Below, piece by piece: positions 18,839 to 28,500 of a stretch of DNA of 64,000 nucleotides. The translations under genes and the position numbers were made by a program. Source of the DNA: Pasteuria penetrans (GTDB lineage: Bacteria > Bacillota > Bacilli > Thermoactinomycetales > Thermoactinomycetaceae); contig NZ_UZAC03000001.1 of NCBI RefSeq assembly GCF_900538055.1, positions 558,001-622,000 on the forward strand. Reading direction: 5' to 3'. A model generated the notes under the pieces. That model was not told the DNA's origin, ran no database searches, and was given only the letters and a program-made list of their open reading frames with translations. How positions within the stretch are numbered: the first letter of the stretch is position 1; each line of letters starts with the position of its first letter.

Positions 18839-19032
18839 AAAAAGAATATTCTTACATTTATTTTCAGGAAAACCAACCTACCCTGAGTATGGGTATGGCT
18901 TCCATTTTTTTACATAATTGCCATTTACAGTAATTTTTTATGTTTTATTATAATTTTTAAATTATTGTGTAATTTTAACTTTTATTATGTATGTCAATAG
19001 TTGTAATTCACTACGATGATATGATTTCTGAA

Positions 19033-19092
19033 GGATGGGGAACCCAAGAAAATCAACCAGGGGGAGATTACAACCGAAAAAGGGATATCACC
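19033..19092 (+). repeat. Dispersed repeat F, copy 1
   Basis: About 60 bp: GGATGGGGAACCCAAGAAAA, CAACCAGGGGGAGATTACAA, CCGAAAAAGGGATATCACC. An almost identical inverted copy is at 40855-40914, just after the orphan membrane protein gene. Confidence 0.8.
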
Positions 19093-19464
19093 GATTTCTT
19101 GCGAACCATGTTTTTTCCCATTCCCTTTACCATCATTTCGGTAATAACAGCGAACATTTGCTACAATATACACTGTAAGATTATATTTTGCAAGACGTAT
19201 TTCTATATGAATTTGGCCTCACGGGACCGTGCAATTTCTTGTGGGGAATGCCCTATCTATGAATCTAGTCTCACCTTTTCGTAAAGCAATTGAGTAACAT
19301 AATAACATTTTGTTATGACACTGTTCCTGTTTTGATATCCACGGCGGATTTATCTTATTTCATATGAATTTTTATAAAATTTTTACTAGGTCCTTGCGCG
19401 GAAGACGAACATTGTATTGTAGTAAGATCCATCCTGTTTATGGTACGTACAAAAACAACAAAAA

Positions 19465-19491
19465 ATCCGTAATGTTGACAACATTACGGAT
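19465..19491. promoter_or_regulatory. 27-bp perfect palindrome upstream of the transposase
   Basis: ATCCGTAATGTTG and its exact complement CAACATTACGGAT separated by a single A, 180 bp before the transposase start. The same palindrome is kept in copy B (56691-56717). It may be an operator, or an RNA hairpin that blocks read-through from outside. Confidence 0.6.
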
Positions 19492-19671
19492 AAGATGGAA
19501 CAAGGTTCCATTACCATGGACAAAGCGATCTGATCAACAAATAGGGCACGATCGCACGATCTGCAGTGAAAAAGAATGAAGCGTTATTATGTAAAAAGGG
19601 GATGACTCATGCCCCCTACCTCTGATAGAATATTGATCATCAACAAACAATAAACTCAGAGGAGGGAAAAC

Positions 19672-21789
19672 ATGAGCATCCACACCCATAATACAACATT
19701 ATCAGGAAAAATCAATATCCAAAAAGAAGAGTCATGGATAGCTAGAAATTCGATGAAGATAGGCGACCGGTCCATGGACTCCCCGTATTGTGGAAAAACA
19801 CTGAAAAGTACGTGTCCCTTCTGTCATAGCCATAATGTCTTAATAGATGAGAAACTGATTCTAACCGATAGGACCATAATGGCAATAGCAAACGAAAAGC
19901 TGGCCCTAGCCAACGAGACAATGGCAATGGCAAACGAGAAGCTGGCCCTAGCCAACGAGACAATGGCAATGGCAAACGAGAAGCTGGCCCTAGCCAACGA
20001 GACAATGGCAATGGCAAACGAGAAGCTGGCCCTAGCCAACAAGGCAACGGCAATGGCAGCAGGGAATAAGGACACAAAATGGTCTGCGGTAGCCGGTGAG
20101 ATTGGGAAATTACATAGTATGAATCCGTCCCCTGCCCCCCAAGAAACGGAACCCAACCCACTGATCGAGGATTCTCCATCCATAACTTTGCGTGACGGAA
20201 AAGATAAAGGTCCGGGGAATGCACGATCCGAAGGGGATGGATATCATCAATTGCACGATCCAAAAACTCGGGATCGATTCTTACGTGCTCAACGTTTTTT
20301 CGATGATCTCAAGGAGGGAATTACCTCATGGGGTCCCAAGGAGTGGGAGGAATCTAGGCATCTGATTGAGAAACTGCTATTATTGTGTTATCCATCGAAC
20401 CACAAGGAAAAGACGAAGGATTCCCTTCCCCTGGACGATATTACTAGCCTCATGTTCCATCACGACGGTGGTAGTATTTTGGTGCGGGCGCTGATTGGAT
20501 TGTTAAAAAACGCATGGATCCCAGAGATAGACCCTCTAACCGACCCAAAGAATTGGAAACCCGTTGTCGAGGACCTATGTAACTTACGCATGCGTGTAGA
20601 TCGAACCCTCCATTGTCTGAAATATCCCCAGGATGAGGGGAATGGGGTCTATCATCGCGGATATAGCACACTGTTTGGGGAACTAGATCTAGAGGTTCCT
20701 AGGACAAGATGGGAATTTTCACCGTACTCGTTACCACGTTATCAGAGTGCAAAGAATACCCTCAAAGATTTCGTTTATCGTCTTTATCTTCCGGGCCTCT
20801 CCTTGCGAAAAATTAGTAAACTATTGGAGGAAGGATTCAACCTTCGGACGCCCCCGGAAACGCTTTCGCAGTGGTTGCAACCTTATTACAACGATGCTAT
20901 ACAATATTTCGAAAGGGATCTGAGCACGACAGTATATACAGCCATAGGTATGGATACCCTCTTTGTTCCCATTCGGGAGGAGGGTCGTTATGTTTCGAAG
21001 GCGATCGCAGTCAGCACGGGTATCACGGCGGAGGGGAGGCGGGATATAATAGGGATCACCCCCTCGCCTGATGAGAATGTGGAATCCTATGATCAGCATA
21101 TAGGGAAACTAAAGGAACGGGGCCTGAATGTCAACGATATACGTATCGTTACCACAGATGGGCATAGGGCTTTTCCCTTAGTTGTACGCAAGCATTTTCC
21201 TCACCATACGGTTCACCAACGATGTTACGTTCACGCGATTCGTAACATCATGAATGCAGCTCCTAAAAGTATGAAGAAGGAAATGGCTAAGGACGCTTCT
21301 TACGTCTTACGGTCTGGGGATATGGGACAGGCACTAGAACGGTGGTCCGAGTGTGCAGGGAAGTATCGGTTTGGAAATAAGGCGACATGCGAAGCATGGG
21401 AAAGGCTCAGTCCTAAAAAAATCTCCTTGAGTTTGCAAGCGGCATCCATAACCCAAAACCCCATACTTTTGCCCTATATACTATCCACGAACTACACGGA
21501 ATCGCTGAATGCTCTGTTTCGTGAGAGAACGAATAGCAAAAAAGGTGGATTCGTTAGTCTTGAGGTAGCGATGAAGGAATTGATGCTTACCGCTTTCTAT
21601 TGGGTGGGGAAACAAAAAGAAAACCCCAACCCATTGCCTGTCGAGGATCTTCTTTCGATCCCTGCTGACTACGAGTCCGAAATTTCGAACGGAGAACCTC
21701 TTCCCACCACGGCTTATGACTTTCATCCCCTCTTATGCACGGAACAAGGGCAGGGTTGTATGGACGATGTCCATACCCTTGATTTCTAG
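19672..21789 (+). CDS. Mutator/IS256-type transposase of insertion sequence copy A
   Basis: 705-aa transposase; GAGGAGGG precedes the ATG. Catalytic layout: Asp428 (IGMDTLFVPI), Asp496 (VTTDGHRAFP), VHQRCYVHAIRNIM (C-x2-H) and Glu610 (NYTESLN). The N-terminus has a Cys-rich patch SPYCGKTLKSTCPFCHSHN (about 37-55), possibly a zinc knuckle. Next come about four exact copies of the 14-residue unit MANEKLALANETMA at about 72-126, encoded by a 42-bp tandem repeat and predicted helical. An acidic linker and a helical domain follow, then SLRKISKLLEEGF (DNA-binding-like) before the core. The frame is intact; copy B has a stop and a frameshift, so A is likely the active form. Confidence 0.9.
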   Translation: MSIHTHNTTLSGKINIQKEESWIARNSMKIGDRSMDSPYCGKTLKSTCPFCHSHNVLIDEKLILTDRTIMAIANEKLALANETMAMANEKLALANETMAMANEKLALANETMAMANEKLALANKATAMAAGNKDTKWSAVAGEIGKLHSMNPSPAPQETEPNPLIEDSPSITLRDGKDKGPGNARSEGDGYHQLHDPKTRDRFLRAQRFFDDLKEGITSWGPKEWEESRHLIEKLLLLCYPSNHKEKTKDSLPLDDITSLMFHHDGGSILVRALIGLLKNAWIPEIDPLTDPKNWKPVVEDLCNLRMRVDRTLHCLKYPQDEGNGVYHRGYSTLFGELDLEVPRTRWEFSPYSLPRYQSAKNTLKDFVYRLYLPGLSLRKISKLLEEGFNLRTPPETLSQWLQPYYNDAIQYFERDLSTTVYTAIGMDTLFVPIREEGRYVSKAIAVSTGITAEGRRDIIGITPSPDENVESYDQHIGKLKERGLNVNDIRIVTTDGHRAFPLVVRKHFPHHTVHQRCYVHAIRNIMNAAPKSMKKEMAKDASYVLRSGDMGQALERWSECAGKYRFGNKATCEAWERLSPKKISLSLQAASITQNPILLPYILSTNYTESLNALFRERTNSKKGGFVSLEVAMKELMLTAFYWVGKQKENPNPLPVEDLLSIPADYESEISNGEPLPTTAYDFHPLLCTEQGQGCMDDVHTLDF
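19885..20050 (+). repeat. 42-bp tandem repeat inside the transposase gene
   Basis: AATGGCAATGGCAAACGAGA with AGCTGGCCCTAGCCAACGAG repeats almost without change about four times. It encodes the 14-aa unit. Copy B carries the same array at about 56140-56310 on the other strand. Confidence 0.92.
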
Positions 21790-22374
21790 CTAGCACCTTT
21801 CGGGGAAAATCCGTCTAAGGCGCCACGACGGTTTTTCCCCGGGAAACTCCCTCCATACGACGAGTTCTTCCACGGAACGGAGGTACCATATTCCTTCTCA
21901 AGAATCCCACCGCCTAGTTCTGGGGGTAACCTATGTGGTACAATCCTTCCAGCATCAGACTGGGTATCCGCCGCCCATCTCAATATCCATTATACCCCTA
22001 AATCTCGCAACGGTCTGTCCAGCCCATTATTTTCTGAATTTACAATAAATTAGTGATTAAAGGAAACACCTTATAAATATAAGATAAATCCGCCGTGGAT
22101 ATCAAAACAGGAACAGTGTCATAACAAAATGTTATTATGTTACTCAATTGCTTTACGAAAAGGTGAGACTAGATTCATAGATAGGGCATTCCCCACAAGA
22201 AATTGCACGGTCCCGCCTCACGGATAATTGCAAAGATCTACCTTGACAAGGGTTGAATATTATGGTTTTAGTAATTCGATGTTATTTATACAAAAAAATT
22301 CTGAACTTTTACAACAAACAAACAATATCATCGTTTAATATAGATATAAAATTACTATAAACAGGTCCTGAATA

Positions 22375-22500
22375 GATAGATACAGGATTCGGGTTGGATT
22401 TCCAATTAACATTTTTAAACAAATAAAACCCTGCTCCTTGCTGGAGCAGGGTTTTTGACGTACAGAGGTTCCGTACAGAAAGATCTGACCGTCCCCCCCC
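22375..22500 (-). repeat. Inverted partial copy of the 309-bp repeat with terminator
   Basis: On the minus strand it reads ACGGTCAGATCTTTCTGTAC, then the terminator at 22425-22456 with a perfect 13-bp stem AAAACCCTGCTCC / GGAGCAGGGTTTT, then GTTTAAAAATGTTAATTGG. The stem is intact here but mismatched in the 13.4-14.0 kb copies. Upstream on the same strand, a 115-codon frame (22682-22335) encodes AVLGLKQ / AILGLNKQ-like phrases; the terminator lies inside it, so it is probably a gene relic. Confidence 0.8.
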
Positions 22501-22699
22501 AGTACATACATCCCTGGCATTCTACCATCTACAGAATATTCCCGTGGGGGATCTGCGGGTACAGGTTGTTTGTTCAGACCCAGTATTGCGGCCTCCGCAG
22601 CCCCCAAATCCTGTGGTAATGGATTCAAGGTTGCCCTTTGTTTCAATCCTAGTACTGCTGTCTCATTGGGTTTAAGAGACAATAGTAGTTTCTCGTCGT

Positions 22700-23530
22700 A
22701 TACTCCTATGATCCTGTTATATATAACCTACCAGAAATGGTTGTGAATTCGGCATGCCTCGCGAGGAAAGATCAATTTTCCCTCGCTCTATTTCAGCCAA
22801 CCCTCTCACAGAACCATTTTGGTCTACTAGGCCAAAACATTGGGATCGAAGCCCGTAGAGCTTTCCTCAGATGTGAGGGATCAAAGGCGTCATAGTAGTG
22901 GACTCGGGCCTCCCCATGCGGCTCCACATCTGGCCCTATATGTTTCCTTATTTCCTTTCCCTGCTTATCTATCCCCTTCCTCGAGTTCCGACTGATGGCT
23001 GGATTGCAACCTGGAAACCTTCTCCCCCTATTTGGGTTACGGTCTGACGTGGATAGAAGGTAAGCCCCAGGGAGTCCAACCCCTGTAACTTTTCCGTCCT
23101 ACGGCCGTTTCCGGCCCTACAGTAGGAGATTTTGGTTTTCCTCAGGTGCGGTTCCTGGCCATACTGAGCCATTTTTCGTTGCGATTTTTCCATAGGATAT
23201 TCAGCTCGGGCTTGATCCCCACAATGAAGAAGGGCGTTCTCCCCATATCTTCGACACTATTCGGACGAATATTCCCTCGGTCTAGGGCATAGTGCAGGAA
23301 CCAATGGGCCTGTAGGGGTCTTTTAGGGTACCCTCTTGTGATGTGCTCTTATAGTTTCTTTGTCTACGCCGCAATGCTCCAGTGTCCTGATGAGCAAGTC
23401 ATGCGGTATATCGTCAAAGAATTCCCGGATATCAAGATTGACCCCTCAGGCATATTCCTGGCAACGTTTCCTATTCCAATCTACCACAGTAGCACCATGT
23501 ACTATAGTACCCTGTACTTTTTGGTCCCTT
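22700..23530 (-). pseudogene. Group II intron reverse transcriptase/maturase remnant
   Basis: The minus-strand translation contains GVNLDIREFFDDIPHDLLIR (about 23450-23390), the RT motif with the first catalytic Asp region, then HCGVDKETIRAH. A gap follows where the YADD box should be, then MAQYGQEPHLRKTKISYC and DSLGLTFYPRQTV, matching 'L-LHPEKTKIVYC ... FLGYTFRPR' of intron-encoded proteins. Stops and an internal deletion of the catalytic YADD region show it is dead. At 22785-22815 the DNA reads (minus) TGGTTCTGTGAGAGGGTTGG, a domain V/VI scrap like those at 29.3 and 63.7 kb. Confidence 0.8.
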
Positions 23531-23601
23531 AATTATATACGAATAAAAAATAGAAACATTTACAATAAAATCACAAGTGCGTTCCTACAAACAAGGGCTA
23601 T

Positions 23602-24216
23602 TTAAGGTTGATGAATGTGGTTCTCTTCCCGGATGGGCTGTTGATCGGACGGGTCTAGGGAAAGGATGACAGCACATCCCCTGCAACGATCACGCATCCC
23701 TAGTAATTTGGTAATGTGGTTGCAGACGGGACATGTTACCTTCGGAGCCTGCATGGAAATTACACCTATGAAACTGTATAAAAATAGGCTAACGGAGACC
23801 ATAAGGATGGATATGATGGAGAAAAATACTATACCCCCTGGAAATATAAAGGCGAGGGCCCCCACTCCAAAACCCAGTAAGAGGAAAAGGAGTGCTGCGA
23901 TGCGACAAATGTCCAACTTCGGGGCACGATACATACCTAAAACACTGTGTGTTGTCAATCCGAGAATCATCAAGGCAATTTCACCTGTTATCCAGGGGCG
24001 TATGGATGCAGAGGACGCGGTACCGAAATAACAAAGCGTACCGTGAATGCACGAGGCAAGAAGTCCCCCATACAAGGCAATCAGGGCCAGGATACGGACT
24101 TTGCGCTGGATTGTTGGATGGATGATGTTCGCCTCCCCATGGCGTGCGTTGTGGTGGAATGGGAACGAGAATACTGGATCCCGATTCGTTGATCCAAAGC
24201 GTTTTGATTGTATCAT
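23602..24216 (-). CDS. UPF0295/YgzB-like membrane protein
   Basis: The C-terminal two-thirds fit the UPF0295 (DUF2614) family: a run of hydrophobic helices, then SFIGVISMQAPKVTCPVCNH and ITKLLGMRDRCRGC, with four cysteines in two CPxC-type pairs like the C-terminal zinc-ribbon part of B. subtilis YgzB. B. subtilis YgzB is about 117 aa; here about 205 aa are open and there are roughly four helices instead of two, so the N-terminal half is extra or the true start is internal. No good ribosome site precedes ATG 24216 or TTG 24222; GGGGAGG lies internally at about 24130. It is divergent from the CBS-domain gene. Function unknown. Confidence 0.62.
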   Translation of the reverse strand: MIQSKRFGSTNRDPVFSFPFHHNARHGEANIIHPTIQRKVRILALIALYGGLLASCIHGTLCYFGTASSASIRPWITGEIALMILGLTTHSVLGMYRAPKLDICRIAALLFLLLGFGVGALAFIFPGGIVFFSIISILMVSVSLFLYSFIGVISMQAPKVTCPVCNHITKLLGMRDRCRGCAVILSLDPSDQQPIREENHIHQP

Positions 24217-24381
24217 TGGCAAAAACGGTAGTGCAATGGGGGATTTGTGTCGATCCCCTCACGTACCTATCCTAATCCCCATTGCACGTGATAGAATTGT
24301 GGTCGTCAACGAAAAGGTAGGGATTTTTCGGTCTCTCACTTTCTGATCGCAAGATTCCTGTTGGAGGAGGGGAAGGGGAAT

Positions 24382-24858
24382 ATGCTTGAAGACAGAAGGG
24401 CGAAAGCTGCATCCCTTTTTTCACGTGAAATTGCCCCATTGATCATCCCGAAGGAAAAGGTCGTGGTAATGGAACCTGCTTGGTCCCTACAGCGTGCATT
24501 GCTTGTTTTAACGCGCCGCGGTACCAATTCTGTACCCGTTATCAATACTTTGGGGCAGGTAGAGGGTTTGATTAGCAAAACAGATATCCTGGATTGCATT
24601 TTACCCAGCAATGGGAATCTTGATTTTGCGAGTCTGGAAAAGCTGACAGTGGAGGAGGCTATGAACGTCAATCACTTCGGTATCCTTCCTAACTCTATTT
24701 TTTCTTTTGCCTTTGAGTCGTTGATTCATCGGTCTTATGTGCCCATTATTGATGTACGAACCCAGTTTTTAGGAATTCTCACGAGAAAGGTAATGATGGA
24801 AAAGGTCATCGAGTACTTTCGGGCGGAGTACCTATTCGAGAGGGATCAAAAGGAATAG
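24382..24858 (+). CDS. CBS-domain protein, CbpB/DarB-like
   Basis: 158-aa protein with two CBS motifs: LQRALLVLTRRGTNSVPVIN with GLISKTDILD (about 30-70) and FAFESLIHRSYVPIID with GILTRKVMMEK (about 110-150). Length and order match B. subtilis YkuL (CbpB/DarB), a c-di-AMP-binding regulator of pyruvate carboxylase and of Rel, which in B. subtilis lies near dapH and dapL (ykuQ, ykuR). Here the DAP operon is 5 kb away, so the neighbourhood is partly kept. The start ATG 24382 follows a purine-rich GGAGGAGGGGAAGGGG; TTG 24361 is upstream in frame. c-di-AMP binding is inferred, not visible. Confidence 0.82.
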   Translation: MLEDRRAKAASLFSREIAPLIIPKEKVVVMEPAWSLQRALLVLTRRGTNSVPVINTLGQVEGLISKTDILDCILPSNGNLDFASLEKLTVEEAMNVNHFGILPNSIFSFAFESLIHRSYVPIIDVRTQFLGILTRKVMMEKVIEYFRAEYLFERDQKE

Positions 24859-24959
24859 ATTTTTACACCATTTCTACATAGCCAGGGTTCCCGTGGTAAG
24901 GTTCCTATATCCTGGAGGAGGGGTGCGCGAAGCCCCCTTTTGTTTACGATCATAGTCGG

Positions 24960-25110
24960 ATTATTCCTGTTCAGAACATGTGTTCCCAGAGTTTGGTTTC
25001 CGCCCTGGTCCATAATAAAATGAAATAAATACAGTAAGGTTATTTGGTAGTACTTTTCCTCTATCTCATGCCCCCAGGAAATAGATCAGCACGATATTTC
25101 ATAATAAACA
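24960..25110 (+). repeat. Dispersed repeat C, copy 1
   Basis: Shares TTTGGTAGTACTT, then CATGCCCCCAGGAA, then GCACGATATTTCATAATAAA with copies at 46845-47005 and 53640-53810. All lie in AT-rich intergenic DNA on the plus strand, downstream of a CCCAGG...TTTGGTT segment. Confidence 0.75.
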
Positions 25111-25213
25111 GTGTCTACTCGACCATGGATCCCATGTCGTTCGTTACCTTCAAAAGAAGATCAGGAAGAGGAAGATAGGATCACCAATAACTATATAGAA
25201 TTAAATATAAAAT

Positions 25214-25239
25214 AAAAATCGACTTTATGTCGATTTTTT
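25214..25239 (+). terminator. Rho-independent terminator
   Basis: AAAAATCGAC / GTCGATTTTTT with a TTTAT loop and T-run, 355 bp after the CBS gene and 340 bp before the secreted protein gene. It should insulate the latter from read-through. Confidence 0.75.
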
Positions 25240-25496
25240 GGTGTGTGCAAAAGGGACAAGATAGGAACCAGTTACTATAATTCCTCGGATATTTCGGGGA
25301 TTCAACAAAAAACCGATAGTACTAAATTTTCAGTTGTACTCTTTCAAAAAGGAATACTTTTCAACCGCAAAGCACCTACGCCGGAAATATTTATACAGAA
25401 TTTTTTATACTCATTAATAATATAAACATTTTCTAAATAATTTATTTTAAAAAAATATTATAATAAGTTTGATACTTTTTTCTGCATATACAAAAT

Positions 25497-25524
25497 GATA
25501 TAATATACCATGTTGTATTATATC
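25497..25524. promoter_or_regulatory. Inverted repeat overlapping a presumed -10 box
   Basis: GATATAATA and TATTATATC form a perfect 9-bp inverted repeat with a 10-bp spacer, and the left arm contains TATAAT. It ends 57 bp before the start of the 1094-aa secreted protein. The geometry suits a dimeric repressor at the promoter; no regulator is identified. Confidence 0.45.
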
Positions 25525-25581
25525 ATGGTAGTATTTGTTGATTAATGAAAGTATATCCACTATCGACAGGGGGGGAGAACT

Positions 25582-28500
25582 ATGGACATGGGAAAATACA
25601 GTCGAAGGGAATTCGTTCACCGACACGATAGAGAAGAAAATCGGGGTTTATCTCATCTTCGTGGGAGATTGTTCTTTTTATTCGTATCGATACAGGTACC
25701 AGCAGTTCTTCTCCTTACGGCAAATCCTGTGATGGGGGCTGAAACAACCGTACAGGATTCATCTGGATCCCCTCATAGTTCCGGGGGACAAGGGGTATCA
25801 GGGGGTATGTCTTCCCCCCCCGTTGGTGAGGGTCTTCCCCCTAATTCCCAATCCCACCGAGGTTCGGGATCGGGGGAATCTGAAACAACCGTACAGGATT
25901 CATCTGGATCCCCTCATAGTTCCGGGGGACAAGGGGTATCAGGGGGTATGTCCCCTCCCCCCGTTGATGGGGGTCTTCCCCCTAATTCCCAATCCCACCA
26001 AGATTCGGGATCGGGGAAAATGGGGGAAACAAAGGACTCGATCACACCCAGCGAATGGGGTGATCAAAGTGGGGCCCACCACCATGTTTCCCGAGATCAT
26101 TCCCAAGGGGCAGTGGGACAAGTTATGGACGAAGATAGAACGATTGGGGCCCCTCCCGATTCTGGGAAGGATGGGGGAAAGAAGTGGAAAGGTAGTGATG
26201 GGGATCGTTATTCCCAACAAAATATAGAGGATAGGAAGGAGGATGATTTTGAACCCGTAGGAGGGGCCTCTGTTGGTAGTAGGGGGGGAGCAAGGGTACA
26301 TTCTGATAGAAAGGGTATAGATCCTCTCTTACAGGGTGTAGGAAATAGGAACAAGCGGGATTCCGAATCTACTGGGGGGGGCCTACTACAAAATCAATCA
26401 CGGGACGAGTATGGTTTGCCTATACCCATAACAAAACCGGATGCGTTGCTAGAAGAAGTTCCCCCCAGGAAGAACAGGGAAAGGAAGGGGCTAAACGATC
26501 ATGTGAGTGGGGAAGGGGATGAAGTTGAGGGGGATTCTGATTTGTTATCCTCCCCTATCATCAAGAGGGAAGTTCAAAAGGATGAAGGAACAACTTTGGA
26601 AGGACATGTTGGGTCTGAGAGCCGTGGGGATGGGGGGGAAATACCCTGGTACAAAGGGATTTGGAATGGTCTCCAAGAGATTTGGTATAGTTCCCAGGAC
26701 GAAATCAATGATTTTGCCGATGGAAAACGGAGGGAAATCCAGGGTTTGCTACGGGATACTACCACGGTGACGGAGGGGGCTCCTAAGGGATCCTATTTAC
26801 ACGCGGAGAAAAATGGTTACAGGGGATACTCTATGGTAATGAAAGCTGCGGGTGCAATTCCCCAGGTATTCCTCTATGGGTCTGTTAGGTTCTTACTCAA
26901 TGCTGATAAGCAAATTCAAAAGTGGATATTGGGGGGGAAAGAGGAGAAGAAGACAGAAGAAATAGCAATGATACCAGAGAAATTCCATTCAGATAGAGTT
27001 TTTGCCCAAAATTTTTGGGATACATTCCGGAGAGCAGAGAACAAATGGAATGAAGCAACTAATGCAATGCATGGACACACCCTGGGGGGGAAGGTATTCA
27101 TACGTTTTCTTAACATCGGGGATATATTTGTCGGCGAGCTCGTTGGTGCTATCCGAAGGTTAGTGGAGTTGGGGATGGAAGGTAGATCCTACCTGTTCGG
27201 AGTCCCCAAGGCAGAAGGGGACAAGTTGGCACAATTGGTCTCAGAGGCTGTTGTACAGGATACGGCCGATACAGCCCTCGCGTATGCTGCGGTTAGTGGT
27301 CTTATGAAGGGGGTTTCTTTCAAATCAGGGGTATCAGTGAATTCCATAGGTAAGGTGAGGAGTAGAGGGATAGGATCTAAGAAGGTCTTAGGGGCTGATC
27401 CCCGTGCTGTGTCCCCTTCCGTCCTTGCTGAACGCCTAGCTAGGATTGATAGACATTTACAGAACGAACCACCCATCAGTACTGCACGCCTAGGGGAGGT
27501 TGATAGATTTTTACAGAACAATTCTACCAGTAGGGTAGGAGCCCCCGCTAGGAACCGGTCTTTGGGGGTACATGCTGCAGCAGAGGGAAACGGGGTCGCG
27601 AAACAGGTGGGGAATGGTGTAGGGAAGGTAGAGAAAACTTCCATTCCAAGATCGTCTGTTTCCCACAACGTCAGTCCCAGTGTAGTTGAGGAGACTGCTA
27701 CTCGGTTTCGTAAACAGCCAGGTCCCAATACATTTTCAGAACATATTGATTCAATTTTAAATGAAAATTATGCCCTGAGAAGAATGAATAATTTCGGGAA
27801 TCCCACTTTTTTAGGGGAGAAGATAGGTGAACTAGGGAAGTTTGATAAGGTATTGCATGACATCCGCCGGGATGGATCCTTTCATAGGGGGGATGGACCC
27901 GGAAGAGCACAAAAGTATGCGGACCGCGTAAGGAATACGAAATCTATTATGAAGGAGGAAGCGGAGGGGAAGTTTGGACTTATAGAGAAAATTGGAACAG
28001 AGATAGACGAAATGAATAAACATACGAGAGAAAGCATGTCTAGCAGTACTTCCAGAATGAGAAAGGGTATAGAGAAGGATATAGTTCTGTTGGGGAAGAG
28101 GAAGCAGGGCTATATCCGGGAATTTGAGCTCCTAAATGATTATATTCGTGGTATTGAAAACATAGAAAATTATCTAATTTCTCAGGCAGGGGAATCCGCG
28201 GGAAACTCCAGGTTCTACGTTCCCCATTCTCCCCCTGCAGTAGGTAGGGTGGGGAATAATGTAAAGAACACCTCAGGAGGGATAGGATCTAAGAAGGGCT
28301 TAGGGTCTAATTCCACTTTAGAATATATTGATTCCATTTCAAAAGAAAATCTTGCCCTGGGTTATACCCTGAGAAAAATGAATAATTTCGATAATCCTAC
28401 CATTTCTGGGAAGTCTAGGATGGCAAGTGCATTGAATATGTTTGATAGGGTACTGCATGACATCCGCCGGGATGGATCCCTTTATAAGGAGAATGGATAT

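Larger units (their letters stand above)
19223..22214 (+). mobile_element. Insertion sequence copy A with long terminal inverted repeats
   Basis: Element of about 2,990 bp bounded by GGGACCGTGCAATTTCTTGT on the left (19223) and its reverse complement ending at 22214. The inverted repeats run roughly 120-135 bp (left to about 19355, right from about 22080). The flanks carry GCCTCAC on both sides (just before 19223 and from 22215; 8 bp if one G is shared), a target duplication of the size usual for IS256-type elements. It carries one transposase gene, intact. Copy B is at 53968-56958; single ends occur at 38987 and 63527. Confidence 0.88.
24859..25581. other. Intergenic region with repeat C, terminator and an operator-like site
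   Basis: Low-GC 720 bp between the CBS gene and the large secreted protein gene. It holds repeat C (about 24960-25110), a terminator (25214-25239) and an inverted repeat over the presumed promoter (25497-25524), listed separately. No other gene is supported. Confidence 0.55.

Noticed and set aside
19885-20050. Direct repeats considered as a CRISPR array
   Set aside because: Units are contiguous without spacers and encode a repeated peptide in the transposase.
19742-20263. Minus-strand frames with Leu/Pro/Ser-rich repeats opposite the transposase, also at 55927-56448
   Set aside because: Shadows of the 42-bp repeat; the transposase frame has the catalytic motifs and ribosome site.
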